Positions 15,392 through 25,178 of a stretch of DNA of 42,294 nucleotides are shown one piece after another. The stretch spans positions 1 to 42,294 of the forward strand of contig QCBY01000010.1 of the NCBI GenBank assembly GCA_003279005.1, in the 5' to 3' direction. This DNA comes from Prochlorococcus sp. AG-347-J22. GTDB taxonomy: Bacteria > Cyanobacteriota > Cyanobacteriia > PCC-6307 > Cyanobiaceae. Position numbers and translations under genes: made by a program. Every line of letters begins with the position of its first letter. Within the stretch, counting starts at the first letter, position 1. The notes below the pieces were generated by a model. The model searched no databases. It was not told the origin of the DNA and saw only the letters and a program-made list of their open reading frames with translations.

Positions 15392-16318
15392 ATGGCTTCT
15401 ACACTCACCAAACCATTGCATGGAAAGGGACGTGAATGCGTCATAACTCGACGTGCCTGCTTTAGTTCGAGTCATCGTTATTGGCTTCCTGAAAAAAGCT
15501 CGGAAGAAAATCTTTCTCTTTTTGGAAATTGTAGTATTGCCCCAGGACATGGTCATAACTATGAACTTATTGTATCAATGGGTGGTCAACTTGACTCGGA
15601 TGGAATGGTCTTAAATCTTTCTGATGTAAAACATTCAATTAAAGACAAGGTTACTGGGCAATTAGATTTTCGTTTTTTAAATGATGTATGGCCTGAATTT
15701 AACATTCATCAAAAAAATGGCATACTTCCAACTACTGAAGCCTTAGTTAAAGTTATTTGGAATCGTTTAAAAGATGATCTACCTCTTACGAGTTTAAGAC
15801 TTTATGAAAACCCAAATTTATGGGCAGATTATTATGGTAAAAACATGGAAGCTTTACTAACAGTTCAAACACATTTTGCGGCTGCTCATCGGCTAGCAAA
15901 AGAGGAGATATCTTTTGATGAAAACAAAAAGATTTATGGGAAATGTGCCAGAGTTAACGGACACGGACATAATTATCTTGTTGATATCACAGTTAAAGGA
16001 GAAATTGATAAAAGAACCGGGATGATATGTGATTTATCTTCTCTTCAAACCATTATTAATGAATTAGTTGTTGAGCAATTAGACCATACATTTCTAAATA
16101 AAGACATTAAATTTTTTCATACTTGTGTCCCTACAGCTGAAAATATCGCTCTATATATTTCAGATATTCTCAAAAAACCTATAAAAAATCTTGGTGCAAA
16201 ATTACATAAAGTAAGACTGCAAGAAAGTCCAAATAATGCTGCAGAAATTTATGTTGATCAGAATATAACCAATTCATTAAATTTAAAATTTGAAAATAAA
16301 TTAGTTACTAAAGCTTGA
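15392..16318 (+). CDS. tandem 6-pyruvoyl-tetrahydropterin synthase (PTPS)-fold protein
   Basis: 308 aa with two T-fold PTPS domains. Domain 1 (about 17-150) has His28, then Cys47, His53, His55 in CSIAPGHGHNY, and Glu139. Domain 2 (about 155-290) has His166, then Cys185, His191, His193 in CARVNGHGHNY, and Glu278. Both have the C-x5-HGH spacing of eukaryote-type PTPS rather than the C-x3-HGH of QueD. The catalytic Asp-His pair is intact in domain 2 (LDH, 231-232) but is LDF in domain 1. The product from dihydroneopterin triphosphate is therefore probably a pyruvoyl-pterin, though carboxypterin is possible. I start at the ATG at 15392; GTG 15374 and ATG 15380 are also possible. A reductase gene overlaps its stop. 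Confidence 0.85.
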   Translation: MASTLTKPLHGKGRECVITRRACFSSSHRYWLPEKSSEENLSLFGNCSIAPGHGHNYELIVSMGGQLDSDGMVLNLSDVKHSIKDKVTGQLDFRFLNDVWPEFNIHQKNGILPTTEALVKVIWNRLKDDLPLTSLRLYENPNLWADYYGKNMEALLTVQTHFAAAHRLAKEEISFDENKKIYGKCARVNGHGHNYLVDITVKGEIDKRTGMICDLSSLQTIINELVVEQLDHTFLNKDIKFFHTCVPTAENIALYISDILKKPIKNLGAKLHKVRLQESPNNAAEIYVDQNITNSLNLKFENKLVTKA

Positions 16319-16977
16319 ATATTCCAAGCATAGCGATAATAATCGCTTCTAGTTTAGATGGAAGAATTGCCTTCCCAAGTGGGGGAGAATCACATCTTGC
16401 GAGCAATAAAGATAAAAGAATACTAGATGAAAATTTATCAAATGTTGATGCTACAATTTTCGGATTAGGAACACTTAAAGCTCACCAGAGTACATATTTA
16501 GTCAAAGTTCATTCCGAAAATGGTGTAATAAAAATTTCAAAAAATCAGCCAATTTCTATAGTTGCCTCCAATAGTAAGAAATTTAGTAAAGATTGGAGTT
16601 ATTTCAAACAACCAGTTAAAAGATGGTTAATTAGCTCTAACAAAAATAAAAAATTAAAAAATATAGATTTTGAGAAAGAAATTTACTACAAAAAAACATG
16701 GAAACAAACTTTATTAAGTGTTAAAAAATCTGGAATCAATCGTCTTGCACTTTTGGGTGGTGCAAAGCTTATCAATTCCTTTATAAAAGAAGATTTGATT
16801 AATGAAATCAAAATTACAATAGCGCCAAGAATTATTGGAGGAAAATACACATGGATACCTACAGAGCAGACAAACAAAATTTTTAATCTAAAACAATTAT
16901 GGGAAATAAAATCAATTAAAGAATTAGGTGCAAATGAAATACATATTCATTACACAAGAAAAGTAGAAGATTACTAA
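16315..16977 (+). CDS. RibD C-terminal/dihydrofolate-reductase-like NADPH reductase
   Basis: 220 aa. The opening PSIAIIIASSLDGRIAFPSG and the later LALLGGAKLINSFIKEDLIN, then ITIAPRIIGG, are the signature of the RibD reductase domain (COG1985), which reduces a ribosylamino-pyrimidine in riboflavin synthesis. The deaminase half of RibD is absent. It starts at TTG 16315, overlapping the TGA of the PTPS gene; no ATG lies upstream of the conserved N-terminal strand, so the TTG is needed. The coupling to a PTPS suggests it may reduce a pterin instead, which is inference. Confidence 0.8.
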   Translation: MNIPSIAIIIASSLDGRIAFPSGGESHLASNKDKRILDENLSNVDATIFGLGTLKAHQSTYLVKVHSENGVIKISKNQPISIVASNSKKFSKDWSYFKQPVKRWLISSNKNKKLKNIDFEKEIYYKKTWKQTLLSVKKSGINRLALLGGAKLINSFIKEDLINEIKITIAPRIIGGKYTWIPTEQTNKIFNLKQLWEIKSIKELGANEIHIHYTRKVEDY

Positions 16978-16989
16978 AATAAAAATTAT

Positions 16990-18144
16990 ATGAACTACTT
17001 TGAGCACAAAATTGAAATAAAACTATCAATTCAAGAAATAAATAAAAAAAATTGGAATCAATTGAGGAAAGAAATTAATAATCCTTTTTATGAATGGGAA
17101 TGGCTTAATAACCTTGAGTTATCGAAAAGTGTCTCAAGAGAAACTGGTTGGCAACCTTTATATTTTGTTGCTTATGAAGATCAAGAAATATGCGGAATCG
17201 CTCCACTTTTTCTTAAAAATCATAGTTATGGAGAATTTATTTTTGATCAATCCTTTGCAAGATTAGCGAAAGATTTAAATTTGAATTATTATCCTAAGCT
17301 CATTGGGATGAGTCCTTACAGTCCCGTTAATGGATATCAGTTTTTATACAAAGAAAATAAAAATAAATCAGAAATCACAAACTCATTAATAAATTATATT
17401 CATAAGTTTGCTTCAAAAAATAATATCTTGAGTTGCAATTTCTTATATGTAAACGAAGATTGGGGGAAGCATCTAAAAACCTTAGGATATCAGGAATGGA
17501 TAAATACAAGTAGTGAATGGAATAATAATGGTGAAAATACATTTGATGATTTTTTATCTAGGTTCAATTCAAATCAAAGAAGAAATATTAAAAAAGAAAG
17601 AAAAACAATTTCAAAACAAAATCTCGAAATAAAAATTCACACAGAAGAGAGTATAAATCTAGAAATAGTTGAAAAGATGCATAATTTCTATGAACAACAC
17701 TGTTTGAGATGGGGAGTATGGGGAAGCAAATATCTTACCTCTAAATTCTTCGAAAATATTCTTGAGAATAAAAAAAATTTAATACTTTTTAGTGCATCAA
17801 GAAATCATCCTAATAGGACAATTGCAATGTCAATGTGCGTAAAAAATGAAAAAAAAATATGGGGTAGATATTGGGGAAGTAAAGAAGAAATACTTAACTT
17901 ACATTTCGAGTTATGTTATTACCAGCCTATAGAGTGGGCGATAAAAAATAATATTAAAAGTTTTGATCCTGGAGCAGGGGGTAAACATAAAAGAAGAAGA
18001 GGTTTTTTTGCTAAAAGCACAATAAGTTTACACAAATGGTTTAACAAAAATATGGAAAACATAATTACCCCTTGGTTGAATGAAGTAAATTTTCAAACTT
18101 TGAAAGAAATTGAGTTAGAAAATAAATCTATTCCTTTTAAATAA
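16990..18144 (+). CDS. DUF482/COG3146 GNAT-like acyltransferase
   Basis: 384 aa. It opens with a NPFYEWEWLNNLE block and contains SPYSPVNGYQF, FNSNQRRNIKKERKT and FDPGAGGKHKRRRGF, which identify the DUF482 (peptidoglycan-biosynthesis/recognition, FemAB-like GNAT) family. The reaction is not established. It follows the RibD-like gene by 12 bases, so it may be in the same transcript. There is no signal peptide or membrane segment. Lysine- and asparagine-rich composition reflects the low GC. Confidence 0.83.
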   Translation: MNYFEHKIEIKLSIQEINKKNWNQLRKEINNPFYEWEWLNNLELSKSVSRETGWQPLYFVAYEDQEICGIAPLFLKNHSYGEFIFDQSFARLAKDLNLNYYPKLIGMSPYSPVNGYQFLYKENKNKSEITNSLINYIHKFASKNNILSCNFLYVNEDWGKHLKTLGYQEWINTSSEWNNNGENTFDDFLSRFNSNQRRNIKKERKTISKQNLEIKIHTEESINLEIVEKMHNFYEQHCLRWGVWGSKYLTSKFFENILENKKNLILFSASRNHPNRTIAMSMCVKNEKKIWGRYWGSKEEILNLHFELCYYQPIEWAIKNNIKSFDPGAGGKHKRRRGFFAKSTISLHKWFNKNMENIITPWLNEVNFQTLKEIELENKSIPFK

Positions 18145-18210
18145 AACAAAAATTTATTTTCAAGAACATTGCTTATATTAAGAATATAAATTTATTACAA
18201 AATTTTGAAA

Positions 18211-18597
18211 ATGGATATTAGTAAGATTTTGGAGAAAAAAATAGCGATGGATAATGATTTATCTAATAGATATATTGAACTCGACCCAAATGGATATTTC
18301 ATTATAAAGATCGATTTAAATACAAAACAAATTATACTAGAACATTATTTAAATAAAATTAATGAAGAGGGATATGCACTAGATCCAAAAACTAATGAGC
18401 CAATAAAATGTGACTCAAAACAGATTAAAAGTTGCAATGAAACTTTCAAAGGAATAAGTGCAAAAGAGATTGGAATAGCAATAACAGAAAAGAGAAACGA
18501 TCTTATATCTAGATTTGATCATGCCTTATATTTAGGAAGAGAATTACAAAAAGCAGAAGAATGTTTGTACAAAAATTTATCCTACATTCAAGATTAA
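18211..18597 (+). CDS. DUF4346 domain protein
   Basis: 128 aa from the ATG at 18211 (a TTG six bases upstream is less likely). The YIELDPNGYFIIKIDL start, ALDPKTNEPIKCD middle and SRFDHALYLGRELQKAEECL end are the family pattern; in some cyanobacteria the domain is fused to dihydropteroate-synthase-like modules. Function is unknown; a folate or pterin link is only suggested by those fusions and by the PTPS gene 2 kb upstream. Soluble. Confidence 0.75.
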   Translation: MDISKILEKKIAMDNDLSNRYIELDPNGYFIIKIDLNTKQIILEHYLNKINEEGYALDPKTNEPIKCDSKQIKSCNETFKGISAKEIGIAITEKRNDLISRFDHALYLGRELQKAEECLYKNLSYIQD

Positions 18598-18662
18598 GAA
18601 ATTAAACGAAAAAATTCTAATTTTTATTAAAGTGCTAAATTAAATAGATATATATAAGAAAA

Positions 18663-18755
18663 ATGAACATCATTTTCTATTTCGCATTTCTAGGATTTGG
18701 TTTTGGGGCAGCTTTCCTATTAGATAAACTCTTGAGAGCAGTTAAATTAATTTAG
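18663..18755 (+). CDS. petL: cytochrome b6f complex subunit PetL (subunit VI)
   Basis: A 30-aa single-helix membrane peptide, MNIIFYFAFLGFGFGAAFLL followed by DKLLRAVKLI. One hydrophobic segment (2-20) ends in a basic LRAVKLI tail, as in cyanobacterial PetL (typical ending LRxxKxI/L). PetL stabilises the cytochrome b6f dimer in the thylakoid. Seven bases separate its stop from the convergent rimO stop. Identification is by size, helix position and tail, so a different one-helix photosynthetic peptide is possible. Confidence 0.65.
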   Translation: MNIIFYFAFLGFGFGAAFLLDKLLRAVKLI

Positions 18756-18763
18756 AGAAAAAT

Positions 18764-20122
18764 TTATAAGGTGTTTATAACTTCTCCATATAAATCATAT
18801 TCATCTGCAAAATAAATATTTGCCTCGACAAATTTACCTATATAATTACTCTCATTATCTTTAATAGATAAGATAACATTACCATCTACTTCAGGAGCGA
18901 AGTTATAAGAACGTCCTATTAATTCATTATTTTTAGATATTTTTTCTACTAATACTTTAAGTTGTGTACCAATATATAATTGATTTTTGTTCTTAGAAAT
19001 TGTTTGTTGAATAGAAATTATATTATCTTTTCTAGCTTCAGCAACTTCTGAAGGTACTCTATTTGGTAAATCAAAAGCACTTGTTCCTTCCTCTGGAGAA
19101 AAAATAAAAACCCCAACGTGATCAAACTTATGCCTATGTAAAAAATCTAGAAGATGTTGAAAATGTTTTTGATTTTCTCCTGGGAACCCAACAATTAAGC
19201 TTGTTCTTAATACAGCAGTTGGAATTTGCTCTCTTATTTGACTTAAAATCGATTCATTTAAAGAAGCCTGCCAAGGTCTATTCATACTCCTAAGAACATC
19301 TGAATGACTGTGTTGCAGTGGCAGATCAAAATAGGGGACTATATTATTTGAATCTTTAAAAGCCTTAATGACTTCATCACTTAAACCAGTTGGATAAGCA
19401 TAATGAATTCTTATCCAAGGAATTGAAACTTTTGACAGTTCTTTCAATAATCTTGCTAAAGAAGGTTTACCATAAATGTCTTGACCATAATTTGTTGTAA
19501 TTTGACTAATTAGTATTATTTCCTGAATCCCTTGAGCTGCAAGATTTTTTGCCTCTGACACTATTGATTCTATTGTCCTACTGCGTTGAGGACCTCTCAA
19601 CTTAGGGATAATACAAAATGCGCAATTATAATTACAGCCTTCAGCTATACGGAGATAAGCAACAAATTTATTTTTATCAACCAATCGTGGCATTTTTTCA
19701 TCAGCAATAAATTCAGGAATTTTTGAAACTTCGTTAACAATTTCACCTTTCTCTACTCGATTTATGACCTTGGCTATTTTCTGATAATCACCAGTTCCTA
19801 CTAAACCTTTTATTTCAGGCATTTCTTTTAAAAGTTCTTCTTTAAAGTGCTGCGCCATACAACCAGCGACTATTACCTCTTTGCCTTGATCTGTAAATTC
19901 AAGAATCCTTCTGATAGATTCTTCTCTAGCTGTCTCTATAAAACTACAAGTATTGACAACAACAACATTCGCATCATCAGTATTATTGCCTACTTGATAT
20001 CCCTCCCTATTTAATAAGCCTTGCATATGTTCAGTATCAACAAGATTTTTCTCACATCCAACATGACTAAAAGCAACCTTTGAAAGTTTTTTATTTTTAG
20101 TTTTTTGATTATTGCAATTCAC
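18764..20122 (-). CDS. rimO: ribosomal protein S12 methylthiotransferase
   Basis: Adds a methylthio group to Asp88 of ribosomal protein S12 using two Fe-S clusters and SAM. 452 aa. The N-terminal MTTase domain has Cys23 ([13 protein letters not shown]), NTCSF and AGCMAQ for the second cluster. The radical-SAM motif is CNYNCAFC. The [16 protein letters not shown] stretch and a C-terminal TRAM domain complete the pattern, and the GCEKNLVD form separates RimO from MiaB. It is divergent from the VKOR gene. Confidence 0.94.
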   Translation of the reverse strand: MNCNNQKTKNKKLSKVAFSHVGCEKNLVDTEHMQGLLNREGYQVGNNTDDANVVVVNTCSFIETAREESIRRILEFTDQGKEVIVAGCMAQHFKEELLKEMPEIKGLVGTGDYQKIAKVINRVEKGEIVNEVSKIPEFIADEKMPRLVDKNKFVAYLRIAEGCNYNCAFCIIPKLRGPQRSRTIESIVSEAKNLAAQGIQEIILISQITTNYGQDIYGKPSLARLLKELSKVSIPWIRIHYAYPTGLSDEVIKAFKDSNNIVPYFDLPLQHSHSDVLRSMNRPWQASLNESILSQIREQIPTAVLRTSLIVGFPGENQKHFQHLLDFLHRHKFDHVGVFIFSPEEGTSAFDLPNRVPSEVAEARKDNIISIQQTISKNKNQLYIGTQLKVLVEKISKNNELIGRSYNFAPEVDGNVILSIKDNESNYIGKFVEANIYFADEYDLYGEVINTL

Positions 20123-20229
20123 TGAATTTAGATATTTAATAAAAATAATTAATAAAGAAACTTATTTATAAGCCTACTTAAAATATAATATATAACTTAA
20201 ATCCCGCACAATATAAACATTAAATCTCT

Positions 20230-21165
20230 ATGGCCCTTGAAAGTTTTAAAAAGAGAAACAAAAAAGATTTAAGATGGCCAAAAATTATAATTGCCGTTCT
20301 TAGCACTATTGGATTGGTTGATACAGGTTCAATTACTTTAAAAAAATACGGATTATTTAACTCTCTCTCATGTCCTGGAATCAAAAATGGTTGTGAGACT
20401 GTATTAAATAGCCCTTGGGGTACCTTATTCGAGAATAATCAAATCAATGTTCCTCTCTCATTAGCTGGAGTAATTACTTATTCTTCAATACTAATCCTTT
20501 CAATATTTCTATCACTGAATATAATTTCACCTAAATCAAAATTAAATAAATTTATATGGTGGCTAATATTTTCAATATCTTGTGCTTCTTCTGTATTTAG
20601 CTTTCTATTGTTAAATATAATGTTCTTAAAAATAAAGGCTTATTGTTTTTTTTGTATTCTTTCGGCAATTTTATCTATTTCCATCTTTATTATCACTATG
20701 ATTGGTGCAAAGTTTGAAAGTCGAGAACCTATGATCTATAGAGGATTTATTATTGCTTTAACAGTCCTTATTGGAGGATTAATATGGTCCAACAATGTAG
20801 ACCCTTCTAATGCAATTGATATTTCCAATAACCCAGAAAAAGTATCACCAGCAATAACAACATCTAGCTCACCCCAAAAAGTTAAGTTCGCTAAATTTTT
20901 AAGCGATAATAATATTAAAATGTATAGCGCATATTGGTGCCCACATTGTCACGATCAAAAACAGTTATTTGGCAAAGAAGCAGTTAAAGAATTAACAATT
21001 GTAGAGTGCGCCCAAGATGGTAAAGATAATCAATATAAACTTTGTAGGGAAAAACAAATTGAAGGTTTCCCGTCATGGGAAATTAATGGTGAAATATATA
21101 GCGGCGTTAAAAATTTAAATGACTTAGCAATAATATCTGGATATGAAGGGGATTCTAATTTTTAA
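20230..21165 (+). CDS. vitamin K epoxide reductase (VKOR)-thioredoxin fusion
   Basis: A thylakoid or plasma-membrane disulfide-forming enzyme: the VKOR half passes electrons to quinone and the lumenal thioredoxin half oxidises target proteins. 311 aa. Four to five helices lie in residues 18-185. The loop cysteines are C48 and C55, the VKOR centre is C139-x2-C142, and the Trx-like CPHC is at 237-240, with C260 and C272 as a further pair. All eight cysteines match the Synechococcus VKOR homologue of known structure. It converges with nadB, overlapping by 11 bases. Confidence 0.92.
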   Translation: MALESFKKRNKKDLRWPKIIIAVLSTIGLVDTGSITLKKYGLFNSLSCPGIKNGCETVLNSPWGTLFENNQINVPLSLAGVITYSSILILSIFLSLNIISPKSKLNKFIWWLIFSISCASSVFSFLLLNIMFLKIKAYCFFCILSAILSISIFIITMIGAKFESREPMIYRGFIIALTVLIGGLIWSNNVDPSNAIDISNNPEKVSPAITTSSSPQKVKFAKFLSDNNIKMYSAYWCPHCHDQKQLFGKEAVKELTIVECAQDGKDNQYKLCREKQIEGFPSWEINGEIYSGVKNLNDLAIISGYEGDSNF

Positions 21166-22822
21166 TAGATCTCTTAGATATTTTTTGATTTAATTTTTGC
21201 CTAGTGTGACATTTCCAAAAGATATCTTTAGTAGGAAAATCATCCCTATAATGCCCTCCTCTACTCTCCTCTCTAAAAAGACAAGCTTTTAGTAAAAGTA
21301 ATGTTGTGATTTGTCTATTATGTAAATCAAGCAAAAGATTAAGACCTCTCCTGTTTGGTTCACTTAATTTCAATTGTTGATCAATTTTTAATTTTCCAAG
21401 ACTCTTAATCAAAGGGTTTATTTTCAATTGATCAATATCATCTTGAAGAGTTGTCAAAAGTTTCATCATACCCTTTTTATTACGAGAGACTCCTAAATTT
21501 GACCAACATAATTTTCTTAAACTATCAATCTTCTCCGAAAAACTTAGAATATATTCCTCCTGTGGCTTATCCATGAATAGTTCTTTAGTATATCTAGCTA
21601 ATCTCCTTAATTTAAGAGAAGTGTTTAACTCGATAGTTGACATTTTTCTTGCAAATACAAGACATTCCATCAATGAATTACTCGCAAGTCTATTAGCACC
21701 ATGTACTCCAGTAGAAGCTACTTCTCCAACAGCATATAATCCCTTTATTGTTGAAGATGCATTCAAATCTGTATAAACACCTCCCATCCAATAATGAGCA
21801 GCAGGTGCAACAGGAATCACATCAGTAAGAGGATTCACTCCATAATCTTGACATCTACTTAATATAGTTGGAAACCTTTCTACAATTTTTTCTGGATCAA
21901 TAAATCTTAAATCAAGACCTACATGATCAACATTGTTTTTATGCATATTGTTCATTATTGCTCTACTAACTTGATCTCTTGTAGCTAGATCACCATTTTG
22001 TAAATGCTTTACAGGACTTTCACCATTTTTGTCGACAAGAACTGCTCCCTCTCCTCTTAGAGCTTCAGAAATTAAAAAACAAGGCGAACCATAAAACTTT
22101 AAAGCTGTAGGATGAAATTGAATAAATTCCAAATCCTCAATTGCAGCTCCTGCTTTCCATGAAAGAGCTATTCCCTCCCCGGAAGATTGAGCTGGATTAG
22201 TTGTATTAGTGAATAGGTGTCCACCTCCTCCAGTTGCCAAAACCACAGCTTTAGATGTAATCCAATATGAATTAGATCCATCGAGAACCTGAACTCCTCT
22301 ACACTCTTCATTTTCAATAAGCAATTCAGTTACTCGAACACCTCTACAATGTAAGATATTTTTCTTGTTTTCAATATGGTCTTCTAAAACTTCTACAAGC
22401 GCTCTACCCGTTCGATCTTTTACATGTAAAACTCTTCTGCAAGAATGAGCAGCCTCTAAAGTTGTTGCTAATTGATCAGAGCTATGATCGAAAATCATGC
22501 CTAACTTTTGCAACCTATTAACACAATTAGGCGCTTCTCTTACAAGCATTTCGACAGCGGCTAAATCACACAACTCATCTCCAGCTTTTAGGGTATCCTC
22601 TACATGAAGAGCAAAAGAATCTTCAGGTCTAACTACTGATGCAATTCCTCCTTGCGCCCATCTACTCGAAGATCTTTTACTTGTATTTCTATTTAATAGA
22701 AGTACATTCAAATGTTCTGGCAATTCTAAACAAGTCATTAAACCAGCTGCTCCTGCACCAATTACAATTACATCCCATTTATCTATAGATATTGGTTCTT
22801 GCGAAAATGGGGGTCTTAACAT
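21155..22822 (-). CDS. nadB: L-aspartate oxidase
   Basis: FAD enzyme that oxidises aspartate to iminoaspartate, the first step of de novo NAD synthesis. 555 aa. The FAD motif VIGAGAAGLMTCLEL, SKRSSSRWAQGGIASV and HPTALKFYG, then the ATGGGGHLF, AAHYWMGGV, GLYAVGEVASTGVHGANRLA and SNSLMECLVF blocks, are those of the fumarate-reductase/aspartate-oxidase family. Its ATG overlaps the stop of the DUF3120 gene (TAATG), so it is translationally coupled downstream of that gene. Confidence 0.93.
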   Translation of the reverse strand: MLRPPFSQEPISIDKWDVIVIGAGAAGLMTCLELPEHLNVLLLNRNTSKRSSSRWAQGGIASVVRPEDSFALHVEDTLKAGDELCDLAAVEMLVREAPNCVNRLQKLGMIFDHSSDQLATTLEAAHSCRRVLHVKDRTGRALVEVLEDHIENKKNILHCRGVRVTELLIENEECRGVQVLDGSNSYWITSKAVVLATGGGGHLFTNTTNPAQSSGEGIALSWKAGAAIEDLEFIQFHPTALKFYGSPCFLISEALRGEGAVLVDKNGESPVKHLQNGDLATRDQVSRAIMNNMHKNNVDHVGLDLRFIDPEKIVERFPTILSRCQDYGVNPLTDVIPVAPAAHYWMGGVYTDLNASSTIKGLYAVGEVASTGVHGANRLASNSLMECLVFARKMSTIELNTSLKLRRLARYTKELFMDKPQEEYILSFSEKIDSLRKLCWSNLGVSRNKKGMMKLLTTLQDDIDQLKINPLIKSLGKLKIDQQLKLSEPNRRGLNLLLDLHNRQITTLLLLKACLFREESRGGHYRDDFPTKDIFWKCHTRQKLNQKISKRSIKN

Positions 22823-23589
22823 TAAACCAATCCACTAAGTGTTGGTTGAATAATTGCCAAAAAAATAAAAATAGCATCAACAATTAAAGTAGTTTGTATA
22901 ACATAACTTGATACTAATAGGGCCTTACCATTTGCAGAATTAGCAATTGCGTTATTAAAAATTTCTTTTGATATGAACCAAATTATTAAAGCAGTAAAAA
23001 TTATAATAGACATAGATTTTAATTGAATAAGATTTTCGGAAGTTTTCTGAAGTATTAAAGGAGCATTATCAGAGTCCGCAGTAATAACCTCTTTCCATTG
23101 GTCCATTATTCCTGTCATAAATATTGTCATATCTGTAATCGCTGTTCCAAATAAAGAAGAAATGTAAAAACTTGAGCCAATTTTCCATTTTGTTCCAAGT
23201 CCTACCATAGCCAGAGGCAATGCTACCGCTTCAACAGGTATATGGAGAATAGGATAAGCACTTAACCAGCCCCAAAATAAGCAACCTCCAAGCCAACTGC
23301 CTGAGACTCCTAATAATAAGGAACCTACAATGAACCATTTATCTGTCTCTTCTCTGGATAATAAAAGTCCTGCAAAAAGAATAATAAAAGTAGCACAAAG
23401 AGCACTTATAGGATGAAACCTAACCCAAGGCGCTTGAACAAAAATTGGTAAAATTACAAAAAAAGAAGACCATAATCTCAAAGCAATGGGTCTAGATAAG
23501 AAAGTACTTCTAAAAACATCAAGTTGATTATGAAATCTAGGTTTCAAATTATCTTTTACTTCTAAATTTTTAGTAATTAATTCTTCCAA
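22822..23589 (-). CDS. DUF3120 family membrane protein
   Basis: 255 aa with about six or seven membrane segments; RPIALRLWSSFFVILPIFVQ, then APWVRFHP, is the recognisable DUF3120 region, found in cyanobacteria and plastids. Function unknown. It is the first gene of a two-gene unit with nadB, overlapping it by one base. That could point to a link with NAD metabolism, but co-transcription alone is weak evidence. A 176-base spacer separates it from the divergent TIGR03279 gene. Confidence 0.8.
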   Translation of the reverse strand: MEELITKNLEVKDNLKPRFHNQLDVFRSTFLSRPIALRLWSSFFVILPIFVQAPWVRFHPISALCATFIILFAGLLLSREETDKWFIVGSLLLGVSGSWLGGCLFWGWLSAYPILHIPVEAVALPLAMVGLGTKWKIGSSFYISSLFGTAITDMTIFMTGIMDQWKEVITADSDNAPLILQKTSENLIQLKSMSIIIFTALIIWFISKEIFNNAIANSANGKALLVSSYVIQTTLIVDAIFIFLAIIQPTLSGLV

Positions 23590-23765
23590 TGCATTAAGGC
23601 TTTTAAAATGTTTGAATTAATTTAGATCGAGTTTAATAAAAAACAGATATCAAACTTTTATTTGAAATAAATTAATCATATTTAGTATTTTAAGAGTATT
23701 TAATATACTTTGAGTCTTATATAAGCTTACAATTAATATAGAGTGTAAAGTTTAGTTCTTTAATT

Positions 23766-25178
23766 GTGTGGAAAGAAATCAATTATAAAGAGAATTCTGA
23801 TGATCTTTTGATTCCCAATATTAATTACCAAATTAATCCAGCAGAAATTGAGAGTGTTGAAAAAGATTCCATAGCTGAAGAAGTAGGATTTGAATCAGGT
23901 GATTCAATTATTAGTATTAATGGTAAAAAACCAAGAGATTTAATTGATTATCAGATCTTAATTAGTGAGGAAATATTAGACATATCAGTTATAGATAAAA
24001 AAAAGAAAATTCATAATATTAGTATTGAAAAAGATCAAGATGAGAATTTAGGTATTAATTTTAAAGATGCACTGTTTGACTCAATAAAACAATGTAATAA
24101 TAAGTGTCCTTTTTGCTTTATAGATCAACAACCAAATGGTAAAAGAAAAAGTCTATATATAAAGGATGATGATTATAGATTAAGTTTTCTATATGGTTCA
24201 TATTTAACACTTACAAATTTAAACAAAGATGACTGGAATAGAATATCCACTCAAAAACTTTCACCACTTTTTATTTCTGTACATTCCACTGATCCCAAAA
24301 CTCGAGAAAAACTATTAAAAAATAAAAAAGCAAGTCAAATTCTTAATCAAATTGAGTGGTTAGAACAACATTCAATCCAAATTCACGCTCAAATAGTTGT
24401 ATGTCCCAAAATTAATGACGATAAGATCCTAGAAAAATCTATATATGATCTTGCAAAATTTCATAAAAAAAGAATAAAAACAGTTCTATCTACTGCAATA
24501 GTTCCTGTAGGTCTAACAAAGTTCAGACCAGAAAATGATGGCTTAATACCAATTAATAAAGAATATGCAAGAGAAACTATCAAAAAGGTAGAAAAGATTC
24601 AAAACTCTCTTCAAAAAAGAATCGGAACTCGTTTTTGTTGGCTCGCAGACGAATGGTACTTAATAGCTGGTATAAAATTACCAAGTTATTCAACATACGA
24701 AAATATGCCTCAAGAATCTAATGGGGTTGGTTCAATTAGAAGTTTTCTTAAAACATTGGAAACCAAAACCAAATCTCTTCCAGTAAAAGTTAAGAAAAAA
24801 AGAAAAGTTAGTTGGATTGTTGGCAAATTAGTTTACGAAGCACTTCTTCCTATAGTGAACAAACTTAATAAAATTGATGGGCTTACAGTTAATCTATATG
24901 GTTTACCGAGTGTTTATTGGGGCCAAGATCAAGTTGTTACTGGACTTTTAACGGGTGAAGATTTAATTAATGGATTACTAGATAAGGATTTGGGAGAAAG
25001 TATATTTATACCATCAATAATGTTAAAACTTAACAGTGATTTATTTTTAGATGACAAAACTATTACAGAAATTTCAATGAAATTGAAAACTAAAATTCAC
25101 GTTCTTGATGATACAAATGATATTATTAATAATCTAATTGGAAAATCTAATACTCAAAAATTATTAAATTATGCTTAG
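23766..25178 (+). CDS. TIGR03279-type PDZ/radical-SAM protein (DUF512)
   Basis: 470 aa. An N-terminal PDZ-like region (about 20-85: IESVEKDSIAEEVGFESGDS, then IISINGKKP) precedes a radical-SAM-like cluster motif CNNKCPFCFIDQ (about 109-120), a long central domain, and a C-terminal DUF512 part with NLYGLPSVYWG and GLLTGEDLI. The architecture is that of the putative Fe-S cyanobacterial-specific oxidoreductases; the reaction is unknown. It starts with GTG at 23766. Its 3' end overlaps the TolC-like gene by eight bases. Confidence 0.85.
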   Translation: MWKEINYKENSDDLLIPNINYQINPAEIESVEKDSIAEEVGFESGDSIISINGKKPRDLIDYQILISEEILDISVIDKKKKIHNISIEKDQDENLGINFKDALFDSIKQCNNKCPFCFIDQQPNGKRKSLYIKDDDYRLSFLYGSYLTLTNLNKDDWNRISTQKLSPLFISVHSTDPKTREKLLKNKKASQILNQIEWLEQHSIQIHAQIVVCPKINDDKILEKSIYDLAKFHKKRIKTVLSTAIVPVGLTKFRPENDGLIPINKEYARETIKKVEKIQNSLQKRIGTRFCWLADEWYLIAGIKLPSYSTYENMPQESNGVGSIRSFLKTLETKTKSLPVKVKKKRKVSWIVGKLVYEALLPIVNKLNKIDGLTVNLYGLPSVYWGQDQVVTGLLTGEDLINGLLDKDLGESIFIPSIMLKLNSDLFLDDKTITEISMKLKTKIHVLDDTNDIINNLIGKSNTQKLLNYA

